Notes: generated from the sequence alone by a model not told the origin. 14,070 nt of DNA from CALLQB01 sp036479275 (GCA_965524675.1 CBERPN010000099.1:1-14070), one strand, 5' to 3'; counted from the first letter of the stretch, positions 1-7,605 are shown. Numbers and translations: made by a program.

Positions 1-150
1 AGGCGTTGGCGAACCCGGGCCGCCACACCCCAAGAAACACCACCACCACGACCACCAAAACCCGACGGCAACCGCAACCACCCCAAACGCGAATGATGCC
101 GGTGGTGAGAAACGCCTGAAACGGGCGATACTGGAGGTGCCGGAGGCCTA
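1..150 (+). other. Possible 3' end of a truncated gene, C-rich low complexity
   Basis: The window opens in a C- and A-rich stretch dominated by CCA/CAC triplets. All three plus frames are open from the left edge, with first stops at 94-96, 118-120 and 148-150. Frame 1 gives a basic, proline-rich tail beginning RRWRTRAATP; frame 2 gives a His-rich tail ending ILEVPEA. Such Pro/His-rich tails occur at the C-terminus of actinobacterial DUF222/13E12 HNH endonucleases, but no catalytic motif is inside the window, so this is only a guess. A terminator-like hairpin follows, which fits a gene ending here. The frame cannot be decided from this fragment. Confidence 0.2.
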
Positions 151-165
151 GGGCCAATAGAAGTG

Positions 166-212
166 CACCTCGCAGCTCGCTACTATACGAGCGGCGAGGT
201 GTCGCGCTTTTT
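166..212 (+). terminator. Intrinsic terminator-like hairpin with T-tract
   Basis: Positions 166-179 pair with 188-201 (outer arms CACCTCGC and GCGAGGTG, inner arms GCTCG and CGAGC) with a single A/G mismatch (174/193) and an 8-nt loop. Six bases later there is a run of five T (208-212). This is the layout of a plus-strand rho-independent terminator for whatever gene ends in the first 150 bases. The arms are GC-rich, so the hairpin should be stable; the T-tract is short. Confidence 0.55.
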
Positions 213-218
213 GGCGAC

Positions 219-501
219 GCCGGCTAGACATCGAAAATTCCATGCTGATGCCAATCGGGTAAGGGTCAAGATCTCTGCCCCCCTCGGCCGACCGTGAAGG
301 CGATGCCGTCCGGCAGACACAGCAAAGGTTCGTCCTGATTGTTCAAATGCCGGTATCAAGCTGGCGCCCACCTTCTCTCGCCCTACGGATAACACGCCCG
401 TCCAAGTCTTCGAGGCCTCGATCGAGTATCAGCCCGCCGACTCCGTCACCCTGAGAGTCCGCGACTATTCGAACAAGGCGGCGACGCCGGGCATCTGCTG
501 T
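219..501. other. Intergenic stretch, no supportable gene
   Basis: About 280 bp lie between the two hairpins. A plus frame stays open for about 75 codons from about 297 to the stop at 523-525 and reads plausibly near its end (FEASIEYQPADSVTLRVRDY), but it has no convincing start, an in-frame TGA sits just upstream, and I recognise no family. A 70-codon minus frame (183-395) ends inside the terminator hairpin and has no motif. It could be a gene remnant or plain spacer. Confidence 0.3.
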
Positions 502-529
502 TCGATCACCGGCTCTCACCGATGATCGA
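502..529 (-). terminator. Hairpin downstream of the CoxL-like gene
   Basis: Positions 502-512 pair with 519-529 over 11 bp with one imperfect pair (509/522, which becomes a G-U pair on the minus-strand transcript) around a 6-nt loop. It lies 24 bp past the stop codon of the minus-strand gene ending at 554, the right place for its terminator. No clear U-tract follows, so it may be a U-less actinobacterial terminator or a 3' stabilising stem. Confidence 0.4.
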
Positions 530-553
530 TACGCCCGCGCATTGGCCAGGCAT

Positions 554-2839
554 CTACTGGGCTTCGGCGATTGCTTGCCAAACCTTTTGGCTGGTTAGCG
601 GCATGTCGATGTGCTTAACACCTAGATGCGACAGTGCATCGATTACCGCATTGTGGATCGCCGGGGTTGAGCCAATCGTGCCCGACTCGCCTATGCCTTT
701 TGCGCCGAGTGGGTTGCGCGGGCTTGGAGTCTCGGTGTTTGAGGTCTCGAAGGAGATGAGTTCGGAGGCCGCAGGGATGGCGTAGTCCATCAGGTTCGAG
801 GTGACGGGGTTGCCATCTTCGTCGTACTGAATTCCCTCGAACAGCGCCTGGGCGGCGCCTTGGGCTATCCCGCCGTGCTGCTGGCCTTGCACGATCATCG
901 GGTTGAGGATCTGACCACAGTCGTCGACCGCTACGTGGCGCAGCATTTGCACCCTTCCCGTTTCGGTGTCGACCTCTACCAGCGACACGTGTGCTCCGAA
1001 CGGGAACGTGGCGTCGCCGCCATCGAAATCGAGTTCGTGGGCGAGCCCTGGCTCCATACCCTCGGGGCGCTGGCTCTCATCGTTCGCGGCTGCAACCAGC
1101 TGCGACCAAGACAGCGCGTTGGCGGGCACTCCGGCCACGTGTAGGCCGCCCTCGCCTTTGACGATGTCGTCGCTGCTGGCTTCGAGAAGGTGTGCGGCGA
1201 GGTCTTTGGCTTTGGCGAGCACCGTCTCGCTCGCCACATGTAGTGCAGAGCCAGCAGTTTGTAGCGAGCGTGAGCCCATGGTTCCCGAACCGCGGGGAAC
1301 TTCGGCGGTGTCGGATTGCAGCAAGATGACATCTTCCATCTCGACACCCAAGATGTCGGAAATGATCATAGAGAATGAGGTGACATGGCCTTGGCCGTGC
1401 GCGCTGGTACCCACTCGAGCGGTGACGGTGCCGTCATCGTTGACGTTGATCGCGCCGTACTCGACGTGTAAGCCAGCCGGTGCCGTGACTTCGACATAGG
1501 TACTGACCCCGATGCCGAGTTGCTTGGTGTCGCCGCTTTGGCGACGAGCGGCCTGTTCAGCCTTCATCTCGTCATAACCCGCAGCTTCAAGAACGGCGTC
1601 GAGAGCCATTTCGTAGTCGCCGGAGTCATAGTTGGCGCCGCCGAGCGTGGTGAGCGGAAAGTCAGCGGACGCCAGCAGGTTGACACGTCGTAACTCTGCC
1701 GGATCGATGCCTAGCTCATCTGCAGCAACGTCCATGATGCGTTCGAGTAGTTGGGTTGCTTCGGGTCGGCCAGCCCCACGGTACGCCCCGGTAGGCGTTG
1801 AATTGGTGAGCACCGACTTGGCCTGATAGCGGATCTTGGGAATTGCATAGACACCCTGAATCATGGTTTGGGTGAAGGTGGTAAGGATTGCACCGATCGC
1901 CGGATAGGCGCCCGCCTCAGCGATGACCTCAACATCAAATCCAGTGATCTTGTTGTCGGAGTCGAAGGCCATTTTTGCGGCCATTGTCATAGCGCGTCCG
2001 TGGACGAGCGACACCATGTCTTCACTGCGGGTCTCGGTCCATTTCATTGGTCGGCCGAGCAGCTGGGCGAGCTTTGTTGTGACGATGTGCTCGCCGTAGG
2101 TGCCAGCCTTAGAGCCGAATCCGCCGCCCACGACCTCCGGTGCAGCGACCCGAAGGTTTGCCGGTTCGATAGCTAGATTCGCGGCGATTACGTCTCGTAC
2201 CGCGATTGGATTCTGGCTAGGAATCCAGACGGTCATCTGATCGCCGTCGGGAATGGCGAGTGTTCCGTTAGGTTCGATCGGAACCCCGGCTAGGCGTTGG
2301 CTGGTCATCGTGAGCTCGGCCACAAAGTGTCCACCGGCGGTTGGATCACCGTCGTCCACAGCGATACCTGTCTCGAAGCACATATTTGTGCCCATCTCCT
2401 CGAAGAGCAATGGCGCATCTTCGTCGAGTGCCTTCATTGGATCGACCAGCGTTGGGAGGTAGTCGTAGTCGACGAATATCAGTTCTGCGGCGTCGACCGC
2501 CTGAGCTCGACTTTCGGCGACGACGATGGCCACGATGTCGCCAACGAAGCGCACCTTGTCCTTTGCCGGTAGCGGCATGGCGGGCGGCACCATTGGCATA
2601 TACGGCGCCATCTCGAGGTTGTCGGAGGTGTAGACGCCGACGACACCCGGCATTGTTTCGGCATCGGAAATGTCGATCGAGGTGATATTTGCGTGCGCCA
2701 CCAGCGAACGCACGAAATGGACGTAGGCCATGCCCTCGACGGTGAGATCGTCGAAGTAGCTATCGGCTCCGGTGAGAAGGGTCGGGTCTTCTCGCCGAAG
2801 AACGCTGTTGCCGAGAATCGAACCTTGGACATCACTCAT
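554..2839 (-). CDS. Molybdenum hydroxylase large subunit, CoxL form II type
   Basis: A 761-residue molybdopterin-binding subunit of the xanthine oxidase/CO dehydrogenase family, which hydroxylates a substrate at a Mo-cofactor and passes electrons to FAD and FeS subunits. The motif AYRGAGR (residues 352-358) is the form II CoxL signature; the form I motif AYRCSFR of proven CO dehydrogenases is absent, so the substrate is unknown (purine, aldehyde, N-heterocycle or weak CO activity are all possible). The conserved active-site glutamate is in GIGESG (Glu718). The N-terminus (SVLRREDPTLLTG) is typical of the family. I place the start at 2839, with GGAG 11 nt upstream; an upstream in-frame ATG at 2989 would add 50 unrelated residues and overlap the divergent gene. 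Length is slightly below the usual 770-800. No FeS (CoxS) or FAD (CoxM) subunit gene is adjacent on either side. Confidence 0.93.
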   Translation of the reverse strand: MSDVQGSILGNSVLRREDPTLLTGADSYFDDLTVEGMAYVHFVRSLVAHANITSIDISDAETMPGVVGVYTSDNLEMAPYMPMVPPAMPLPAKDKVRFVGDIVAIVVAESRAQAVDAAELIFVDYDYLPTLVDPMKALDEDAPLLFEEMGTNMCFETGIAVDDGDPTAGGHFVAELTMTSQRLAGVPIEPNGTLAIPDGDQMTVWIPSQNPIAVRDVIAANLAIEPANLRVAAPEVVGGGFGSKAGTYGEHIVTTKLAQLLGRPMKWTETRSEDMVSLVHGRAMTMAAKMAFDSDNKITGFDVEVIAEAGAYPAIGAILTTFTQTMIQGVYAIPKIRYQAKSVLTNSTPTGAYRGAGRPEATQLLERIMDVAADELGIDPAELRRVNLLASADFPLTTLGGANYDSGDYEMALDAVLEAAGYDEMKAEQAARRQSGDTKQLGIGVSTYVEVTAPAGLHVEYGAINVNDDGTVTARVGTSAHGQGHVTSFSMIISDILGVEMEDVILLQSDTAEVPRGSGTMGSRSLQTAGSALHVASETVLAKAKDLAAHLLEASSDDIVKGEGGLHVAGVPANALSWSQLVAAANDESQRPEGMEPGLAHELDFDGGDATFPFGAHVSLVEVDTETGRVQMLRHVAVDDCGQILNPMIVQGQQHGGIAQGAAQALFEGIQYDEDGNPVTSNLMDYAIPAASELISFETSNTETPSPRNPLGAKGIGESGTIGSTPAIHNAVIDALSHLGVKHIDMPLTSQKVWQAIAEAQ

Positions 2840-2964
2840 GAACTCTGTTGCTCCGTTGAATCGAGAAAGCTGATGTGGCTGCTCAATGTTTAGCAGCGAA
2901 GTCGCTGTAACTTGGTGTTCGTGCGACGATGGTCCCACCTGAGAAGAGGCTTGAAGGTGGTCGA
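2840..2964. promoter_or_regulatory. Divergent promoter region with overlapping inverted repeats
   Basis: This 125-bp spacer must hold the 5' ends of the CoxL-like gene (minus) and the serine hydrolase (plus). It contains GCTGCT (2878-2883) facing AGCAGC (2892-2897) across 8 nt, and immediately overlapping it AGCGA/TCGCT with a 2-nt centre (about 2895-2906). Such symmetry between divergent genes is a plausible operator, but no regulator gene is adjacent. I could not pick convincing -35/-10 boxes on either strand. Confidence 0.4.
2935..2960 (+). promoter_or_regulatory. Hairpin that could mask the serine-hydrolase RBS
   Basis: CCACCT (2935-2940) is a perfect complement of AGGTGG (2955-2960), which overlaps the Shine-Dalgarno-like GAAGGTGG just 4 nt before the ATG at 2965. 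In the mRNA these would pair across a 14-nt loop and hide the ribosome site. The stem is only 6 bp, so this is suggestive rather than strong. Confidence 0.3.
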
Positions 2965-4302
2965 ATGAGGTTCCTACGTATCGCCGCATTGCTATTGGGG
3001 CTGGTTACTGCCGCATGCGGCACGGCCGCTGTTTCGGCACCGAGCTTCTCGGGTGAGGTGGCGGCTCTCGAAATGCCAGTCGCCGAGGAGACGACTAACT
3101 CCAGCGCGACCTCCGCTGAAACGATTGATGATGACGCTAGCGACGCGTCCTCTGGTGCGGTGATTGTCGGCGATGCCATCGACCTTGTGGCCGTTACCGA
3201 TGCGCTCACTACAGCCCTTGAAGCTTGGATTGCTGACAACGGGGCGCCCGGCGCATCGTTGTCGGTACGACTTGGAAGTGAAGATCCCATCGCAGTTGCT
3301 GTTGGGGTCTCGAACCTAGCCACCGGCGAGGCGGCTCGTACCGATGACTTCTTCAGAATCGGATCGGTCACCAAGCCGATGACATCGACAGTAGTCCTGC
3401 AGTTGGTTAGCGAGGGGCTCGTCGAACTCGACGAGCCTGTGTCGACCTACTTGGGCGAGGGCTGGTTGGGCACGCACTCCAACGCCGGGACAATCACGGT
3501 ACGCCAGCTACTAAACCACACCAACGGACTTGTTGAGTTTGCTTTCGACGTTGGATTTTACATCGAGGCAGCACAGCGACCTGATACACCATACGCACCA
3601 GAAGAGATTCTCGAGTTCCTGTCGCGTCAAGAGCCGCTGTTTGCTCCAGGCGAGCAGTATCGATACGAGACCGGCGGATACGTAACCGCCGGTCTTATTA
3701 TCGAAGCGGTCACGGGGAACCCAGCGGCCGCGGAGATGCGCGCTCGCTTGTTCGATCCTTCGGGAGCGAGCAACATTTACCTTTTGCCGCAAGAGTTTCC
3801 CCCGAAACCGGTTGTTCATAGCTACTCTCGCGGCGAACTGTACGACGCTTTGATCCTCCTGCCGTCGGTTTCGGACGACCTCGGCTTGACGATCGAAGGC
3901 GGTGAGCCTGTTTTGGACACGTTGGCTGGTTCCCAAGCCGTGCTGCAATCGGCTGGGTGGACCGGGGGAGGAGTCGAAGCCCAACTGTCCGACGTCTCAG
4001 CAGTTTTGAAGGCGATGTTCGACGGCACTCTGCTCGACGAGACCGCTATCGCTCAGATGACCCAACCGACCCTCGATCGGAGTTACGGGCTAGGAATCTC
4101 AAGCGACGATATCGATGGCACAGTAGTTTATTCCCACGGTGGGGGAGTACCAGGTTTTCGCAGCCAAGCGGGATATCTTCCCAACTTCGACTCCTCCTAC
4201 GCCTTCTCGGTGAATCTGATTCCGCTGCCAGATGGCAAGGGCGTGGACGAGTTACAGCGAGCGATCGTCGACATTATCGGCGCCGCTTTGGGAAGTAGCT
4301 AG
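2965..4302 (+). CDS. Serine-hydrolase lipoprotein, class C beta-lactamase fold
   Basis: A 445-residue member of the beta-lactamase/penicillin-binding-protein-like serine hydrolases (PF00144: esterases, D-Ala-D-Ala peptidases, class C beta-lactamases). The ATG at 2965 is preferred over one at 2929 because it follows an AAGGTGG ribosome site and opens directly on a lipoprotein signal (MRFLRIAALLLG, lipobox VTAAC with Cys18), so the enzyme is probably anchored outside the membrane after a Thr/Ser/Asp/Glu-rich linker (about 20-80). Catalytic motif SVTK is at 134-137; the usual YxN is YET (234-236) followed by GGYVTAGLIIEAVTG; HGG (391-393) stands for KTG. The Asn-to-Thr change is tolerated in esterase-like members, so esterase or peptidase is likelier than true beta-lactamase. 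The next gene starts 26 bp later on the same strand, suggesting co-transcription. Confidence 0.92.
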   Translation: MRFLRIAALLLGLVTAACGTAAVSAPSFSGEVAALEMPVAEETTNSSATSAETIDDDASDASSGAVIVGDAIDLVAVTDALTTALEAWIADNGAPGASLSVRLGSEDPIAVAVGVSNLATGEAARTDDFFRIGSVTKPMTSTVVLQLVSEGLVELDEPVSTYLGEGWLGTHSNAGTITVRQLLNHTNGLVEFAFDVGFYIEAAQRPDTPYAPEEILEFLSRQEPLFAPGEQYRYETGGYVTAGLIIEAVTGNPAAAEMRARLFDPSGASNIYLLPQEFPPKPVVHSYSRGELYDALILLPSVSDDLGLTIEGGEPVLDTLAGSQAVLQSAGWTGGGVEAQLSDVSAVLKAMFDGTLLDETAIAQMTQPTLDRSYGLGISSDDIDGTVVYSHGGGVPGFRSQAGYLPNFDSSYAFSVNLIPLPDGKGVDELQRAIVDIIGAALGSS

Positions 4303-4328
4303 TTGAGAGCGAAAGATGAGGCAATCAG

Positions 4329-5474
4329 ATGAAGACTGCCATAACCGAAATGTTCGACATTGAGTTTCCGATACTGGCGTTTAGTCATTGTCGCGACGTT
4401 GTCGCCGCGGTAACGAAGGCGGGCGGGCTCGGTGTACTCGGTGCTGTCGGCCATTCTCCCAACGCGCTCGAGATTGACCTGGCATGGATCGAGGACGAGG
4501 TTGGCGACAAGCCCTACGGTGTCGACATCATCATCCCGGCCCGGTACGCGGGCGACAGCGAAGGCGGATATACGGTTGCCGACATCGAGGCGATGATCCC
4601 CCAAGAGCACCGCGACTACCTCGACGACATCCTTCGCCGCTTCGATGTCGCGGCCATGCCTAGCGACTCCGGTGGCGGCCAGTTCAAGCTCGGCGGTGAT
4701 ATGGCGGCACCACTCTCGGCAAACTCTGCAGGTCCGCATCTTGAGATCAGCCTTGGCCACAACATTGCCCTGCTCGTAAATGCGCTCGGCCCACCACCTG
4801 GTTACATGATCGAACGATGCCGCGAGGCTGGGGTGATGACCGGCGCGCTCGCTGGCAAGGCCGTTCATGCCGAACGCCATGTTCAGGCCGGGGTTGACTT
4901 CATAATCGCCCAGGGTTCTGAAGCGGGAGGCCACACCGGCGAGATAGGAACTATGGTCCTGGTACCCGAAATCGTTGATGCTGTGGGTGACACTCCGGTG
5001 CTCGGAGCCGGAGGAATCGGCAATGGCCGCCAGATGGCTGCCTCGCTAGCTCTCGGTGCCCAGGGTGTTTGGTGCGGATCGGTTTGGCTTACTACCGAAG
5101 AGGCCGAAACTCACCCGGTCGTGAAGGAAAAGATGCTCGCCGCTACATCGGCCGACACACTCCGTTCGCGGTCACGGACTGGCAAACCTGCGAGGATGTT
5201 GCGATCGGCGTGGACCGACGAGTGGGAGAACCCAGAGACCCCGATGCCACTCGGAATGCCGCTTCAGCCGGTGCTGGTCAACGAGGCAATTAGCCGCATC
5301 GATCGCGCTGCGCACACTCCCGGATCTGGAGCCGAACAGCTCAGCAACTTCTTCGTGGGCCAGATCGTTGGCACGATGAACAAATCCAAACCAGCGGCCC
5401 AGGTGGTGTTCGACATGGTCACAGAGTTTATTGAGGCCACCGAGTCACTAGCCAAACAGCTCGAAATCGACTAG
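4329..5474 (+). CDS. Nitronate monooxygenase family flavoprotein
   Basis: A 381-residue FMN-dependent TIM-barrel enzyme of the nitronate monooxygenase (formerly 2-nitropropane dioxygenase) family, which oxidises alkyl nitronates with O2. Family marks in order: N-terminal FDIEFPILAF, glycine-rich AGGLGVLGAVGHSP (about 35-48), the GSEAGGHTGEIG segment with the expected catalytic His202, then LGAGGIGNGRQMAASLALGAQG (about 225-245) which cradles the FMN phosphate. Many relatives act on other substrates, so the name marks the family more than the reaction. The ATG at 4329 has GAGG 7 nt upstream. It lies 26 bp after the serine hydrolase and is convergent with the Old Yellow Enzyme gene, with only 36 bp between the stops and no clear terminator there. 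Confidence 0.92.
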   Translation: MKTAITEMFDIEFPILAFSHCRDVVAAVTKAGGLGVLGAVGHSPNALEIDLAWIEDEVGDKPYGVDIIIPARYAGDSEGGYTVADIEAMIPQEHRDYLDDILRRFDVAAMPSDSGGGQFKLGGDMAAPLSANSAGPHLEISLGHNIALLVNALGPPPGYMIERCREAGVMTGALAGKAVHAERHVQAGVDFIIAQGSEAGGHTGEIGTMVLVPEIVDAVGDTPVLGAGGIGNGRQMAASLALGAQGVWCGSVWLTTEEAETHPVVKEKMLAATSADTLRSRSRTGKPARMLRSAWTDEWENPETPMPLGMPLQPVLVNEAISRIDRAAHTPGSGAEQLSNFFVGQIVGTMNKSKPAAQVVFDMVTEFIEATESLAKQLEID

Positions 5475-5510
5475 TTGCAAGGCCGGGGTGAGGTTGTCGC
5501 AGGGCTGAGG

Positions 5511-6746
5511 CTAGCTTTTAGTGGTGCGTCGTAGCTCGACCCAAGTGTTGTAGCCGGGCCGACTTTCGGGGGGCAGCAGTACACAATGGGTGCCCTGGTA
5601 TATCGATGGCATGCACTTATTGCAGTGGATACAAAGTGAGTCTTGGAGCCTTCCATCGCGCCAGCGGTTGATGAGGTTGGGTTCGCGCAGAAGTGCTCGC
5701 CCAAGCGCCACAAATTCGAAGCCATCGTCGACCGCGCCCTGCACGGTATCGAGCTGGTTGATGCCACCGAGCAGGATAAGGGACAGATCGATCGCTTCGC
5801 GAAACTGCCTGGCTAGAGGCAGGAAGTAGGCCTCCTCAAAGGGGTAGGCCTTCATGAACTTCTTCGCCATCAGGCGAAAGCCGATGCCAACCGCTCGTGG
5901 CATAGTTGCCGCCATCTCGGCGATTGGTACGTCGCCTCGAAACAGGTACATCGGATTCTCAAATGAGCTGCCGCCGGTTAGCTCAAGCGCGTCCAAAGCG
6001 CCATCGGCGGCGAGCAGTCGGGCGGTCTCGATACTCTCGTCAAGCCAGATGCCGCCATCGACACCGTCGGCCATATTGAGTTTGGCCGTGATCGCAACAG
6101 TGCTGCCGACCGCCGCCCGCACCTCGGTAGCGATAGAGCGGGCCAGTCGGCTTCGGTTGGCGAGCGACCCACCCCAGTCGTCGTTTCGCTTGTTGAGTTT
6201 GGGCGACAAGAACGAACTCACCAAGTACCCATGTCCGAAGTGAAGCTCCAGACAGTCGAATCCGGCGTCGACTGCGATCTTGGCCGAGAGAACATGGTCG
6301 CCGACCACGCGTTCAATGTCAGCTGCTGTCGCAGCGGTGGTGTACTTCATGGCCTGGGCAGCAAAGACCTTCGAAGGTGCGAGCCGTTTGCCTCCACCAC
6401 TAGCCCCGACCGGCCCGGCGTGCCCGAGCTGAATAGCCGCTTTGGTACCGGCATCGTGAATGGCGGAAGTGAATTCTGTGAGTCCGCTGGCCGCCTCGGC
6501 GTCGACCACGATTTCGTTTGGTGCGCCCTGTCCGTCGCGAGCGACGGCGCAGTAGGCGAGAGTCGTCATTGCGACACCTCCGGCCGCAACGGCTAGGTGA
6601 AAGTCGATCAATGCCTCGCTGACCTGGTTGTTCACCGACATGGCTTCGAAGGTTGCGGCTTTGATGAACCGGTTCTTCAGAGTGAGAGGGCCCAGGCGGG
6701 CAGGTTTGAAGGGGTCGATTCGGTCATGGCTATCGGCTAGGTCCAT
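5511..6746 (-). CDS. Short Old Yellow Enzyme homologue with a four-Cys FeS-type motif
   Basis: A 411-residue NADH:flavin oxidoreductase of the Old Yellow Enzyme family: FKPARLGPLTLKNRF at the N-terminus, AIQLGHAG (about 104-111), the active-site pair His169/His172 in ELHFGHGYL, NKRNDDWGGSLANR (about 185-198), and LLGGIN ... ALGRALLREP at the phosphate-binding end. Near the C-terminus C372-x2-C375-x2-C378-x9-C388 resembles the 4Fe-4S ligand set of 2,4-dienoyl-CoA reductase and trimethylamine dehydrogenase, but the FAD and NAD(P)H domains that follow in those enzymes (about 640-730 residues) are absent. It probably reduces an activated alkene or enoyl compound using an external electron donor; the substrate cannot be told. 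The ATG at 6746 has GAGGTGG roughly 12 nt upstream. It is divergent from the HAD gene. Confidence 0.92.
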   Translation of the reverse strand: MDLADSHDRIDPFKPARLGPLTLKNRFIKAATFEAMSVNNQVSEALIDFHLAVAAGGVAMTTLAYCAVARDGQGAPNEIVVDAEAASGLTEFTSAIHDAGTKAAIQLGHAGPVGASGGGKRLAPSKVFAAQAMKYTTAATAADIERVVGDHVLSAKIAVDAGFDCLELHFGHGYLVSSFLSPKLNKRNDDWGGSLANRSRLARSIATEVRAAVGSTVAITAKLNMADGVDGGIWLDESIETARLLAADGALDALELTGGSSFENPMYLFRGDVPIAEMAATMPRAVGIGFRLMAKKFMKAYPFEEAYFLPLARQFREAIDLSLILLGGINQLDTVQGAVDDGFEFVALGRALLREPNLINRWRDGRLQDSLCIHCNKCMPSIYQGTHCVLLPPESRPGYNTWVELRRTTKS

Positions 6747-6816
6747 GCGAGCACTACCACCTCAAGAAATCTAGGCGGTCAGGACGTTGCTGCGAAATTT
6801 GTGCTGAAATTCGCCG
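6747..6816. promoter_or_regulatory. Short divergent promoter region
   Basis: Only 70 bp separate the starts of the Old Yellow Enzyme (minus) and HAD (plus) genes, so their promoters must overlap or abut. The plus side contains an imperfect direct repeat, GCTGCGAAATT then GCTGAAATT, ending just before the HAD start. No standard -35/-10 pair stands out. Confidence 0.35.
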
Positions 6817-7524
6817 ATGCAATCGACACAACCAGTTTCGGAAGGTGACGACAGTTCCTGCCGAGGGATCCGGGCGGTCGTCTTCGACAAGGACGGCACG
6901 CTGATCAACTTCCATCGCACTTGGGGGCCAGCGGCCTACGAGGCGATCGTCGCAACCTGCGGCAACGATGAGAACACCGAACAAGACCTCGCTAGTGCGA
7001 TCGGCTTTGATCTAGCGGCAAAGCGGTTCGCCGACGACTCGCCCTATGTCATGGAGAGCGCTGAGACCTTGGACTTGTTGGTGCAGCCGTGGGTCGACCC
7101 ACGGCAATTTGACGGGCTAATGGTAGATGCTGGCGCCCGCTGTGTAGAGGCCGAGCCCGGTGCCGATGATCTGCTGCGGCGACTCTTTGAACTCGGCATC
7201 CCGATGGCGATCGCGACAAACGACTCGCAGGACTCGGCGCGACGTCAACTCGAGACACTGGACTGGGCCGATTTGTTCGAAGCAATTTTCGGGTACGACT
7301 CTGGGTTTGGCTCAAAGCCCGAACCGGGAATGGTTCTCGCCGCCGGGGAACGACTCGGCGCAGTGGGCGAAGCGGTGATGATGGTCGGAGATTCAGCTAC
7401 CGATTTGAGGTCGGGCAGGTCGGCGGGCGCGGTTACCGTGCTTTACGGTGCCGCCCCCGAACTGATCGAGCTAGCCGATCACGCAATCGACGACCTGCAC
7501 CAGATCTTGCCTCTAGTGTCCTGA
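6817..7524 (+). CDS. HAD-superfamily phosphatase, phosphoglycolate phosphatase-like
   Basis: A 235-residue haloacid-dehalogenase-type hydrolase, expected to dephosphorylate a small phosphorylated metabolite with Mg2+. All four motifs are present: FDKDGTL with nucleophile Asp24 and acid/base Asp26, IATND (motif II Thr), GSKPEPGM (motif III Lys), and VGDSATDLRSG (motif IV acids). The helical cap between motifs I and II is of the C1 type seen in phosphoglycolate phosphatases, but the substrate cannot be assigned. The ATG at 6817 lacks a good Shine-Dalgarno; no better start lies before motif I, so the N-terminal 17 residues (Ser/Asp/Gln-rich) are the least certain part. It faces the desaturase gene across 81 bp that contain a separate promoter, so the two are probably not one operon. 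Confidence 0.88.
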   Translation: MQSTQPVSEGDDSSCRGIRAVVFDKDGTLINFHRTWGPAAYEAIVATCGNDENTEQDLASAIGFDLAAKRFADDSPYVMESAETLDLLVQPWVDPRQFDGLMVDAGARCVEAEPGADDLLRRLFELGIPMAIATNDSQDSARRQLETLDWADLFEAIFGYDSGFGSKPEPGMVLAAGERLGAVGEAVMMVGDSATDLRSGRSAGAVTVLYGAAPELIELADHAIDDLHQILPLVS

Positions 7525-7560
7525 GTTCGGTGACGGCGTAGTCAAGACTCCGGACGGTAG

Positions 7561-7596
7561 TTACCAATCACTAGACAAGCGTCCAATACTTGGTAA
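7561..7596. promoter_or_regulatory. Inverted repeat over the desaturase promoter, candidate operator
   Basis: TTACCAA (7561-7567) is mirrored perfectly by TTGGTAA (7590-7596) across 22 bp. The right arm overlaps the proposed -10 box and the left arm lies just upstream of the -35. A nested CCAA/TTGG (7583-7593) and a near-direct repeat CCAATCACT / CCAATACT share the arms. A PaaX-type regulator is encoded at the end of this transcript, so autoregulation is possible; no binding evidence exists here. Confidence 0.4.
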
Positions 7597-7599
7597 TAT
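7572..7599 (+). promoter_or_regulatory. Promoter giving a probable leaderless desaturase mRNA
   Basis: TAGACA (7572-7577, one change from the consensus -35) is followed after 16 bp by TAATAT (7594-7599). The -10 ends 6 nt before the ATG at 7606, so transcription should begin at or next to the A of the start codon. No Shine-Dalgarno precedes that ATG. Leaderless genes of this layout are common in Actinobacteria. Confidence 0.5.
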
Positions 7600-7605
7600 C
7601 GAGCT

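Noticed and set aside
554..2839. Assignment as a true aerobic CO dehydrogenase (form I coxL)
   Set aside because: The form I motif AYRCSFR is absent; AYRGAGR marks form II, whose members have varied substrates, and no coxS/coxM is adjacent.
2840..2989. 50-residue N-terminal extension of the CoxL-like gene (ATG at 2989)
   Set aside because: It lacks family similarity and would overlap the divergent lipoprotein start; ATG 2839 sits at the normal family N-terminus.
2883..3374. 163-codon minus-strand open frame
   Set aside because: It is antisense to the lipoprotein gene and its Ala/Ser/Thr-rich composition mirrors the linker.
4299..4934. 211-codon minus-strand open frame
   Set aside because: It is antisense to the nitronate monooxygenase gene, with no motif or ribosome site; the plus-strand protein has clear family motifs.
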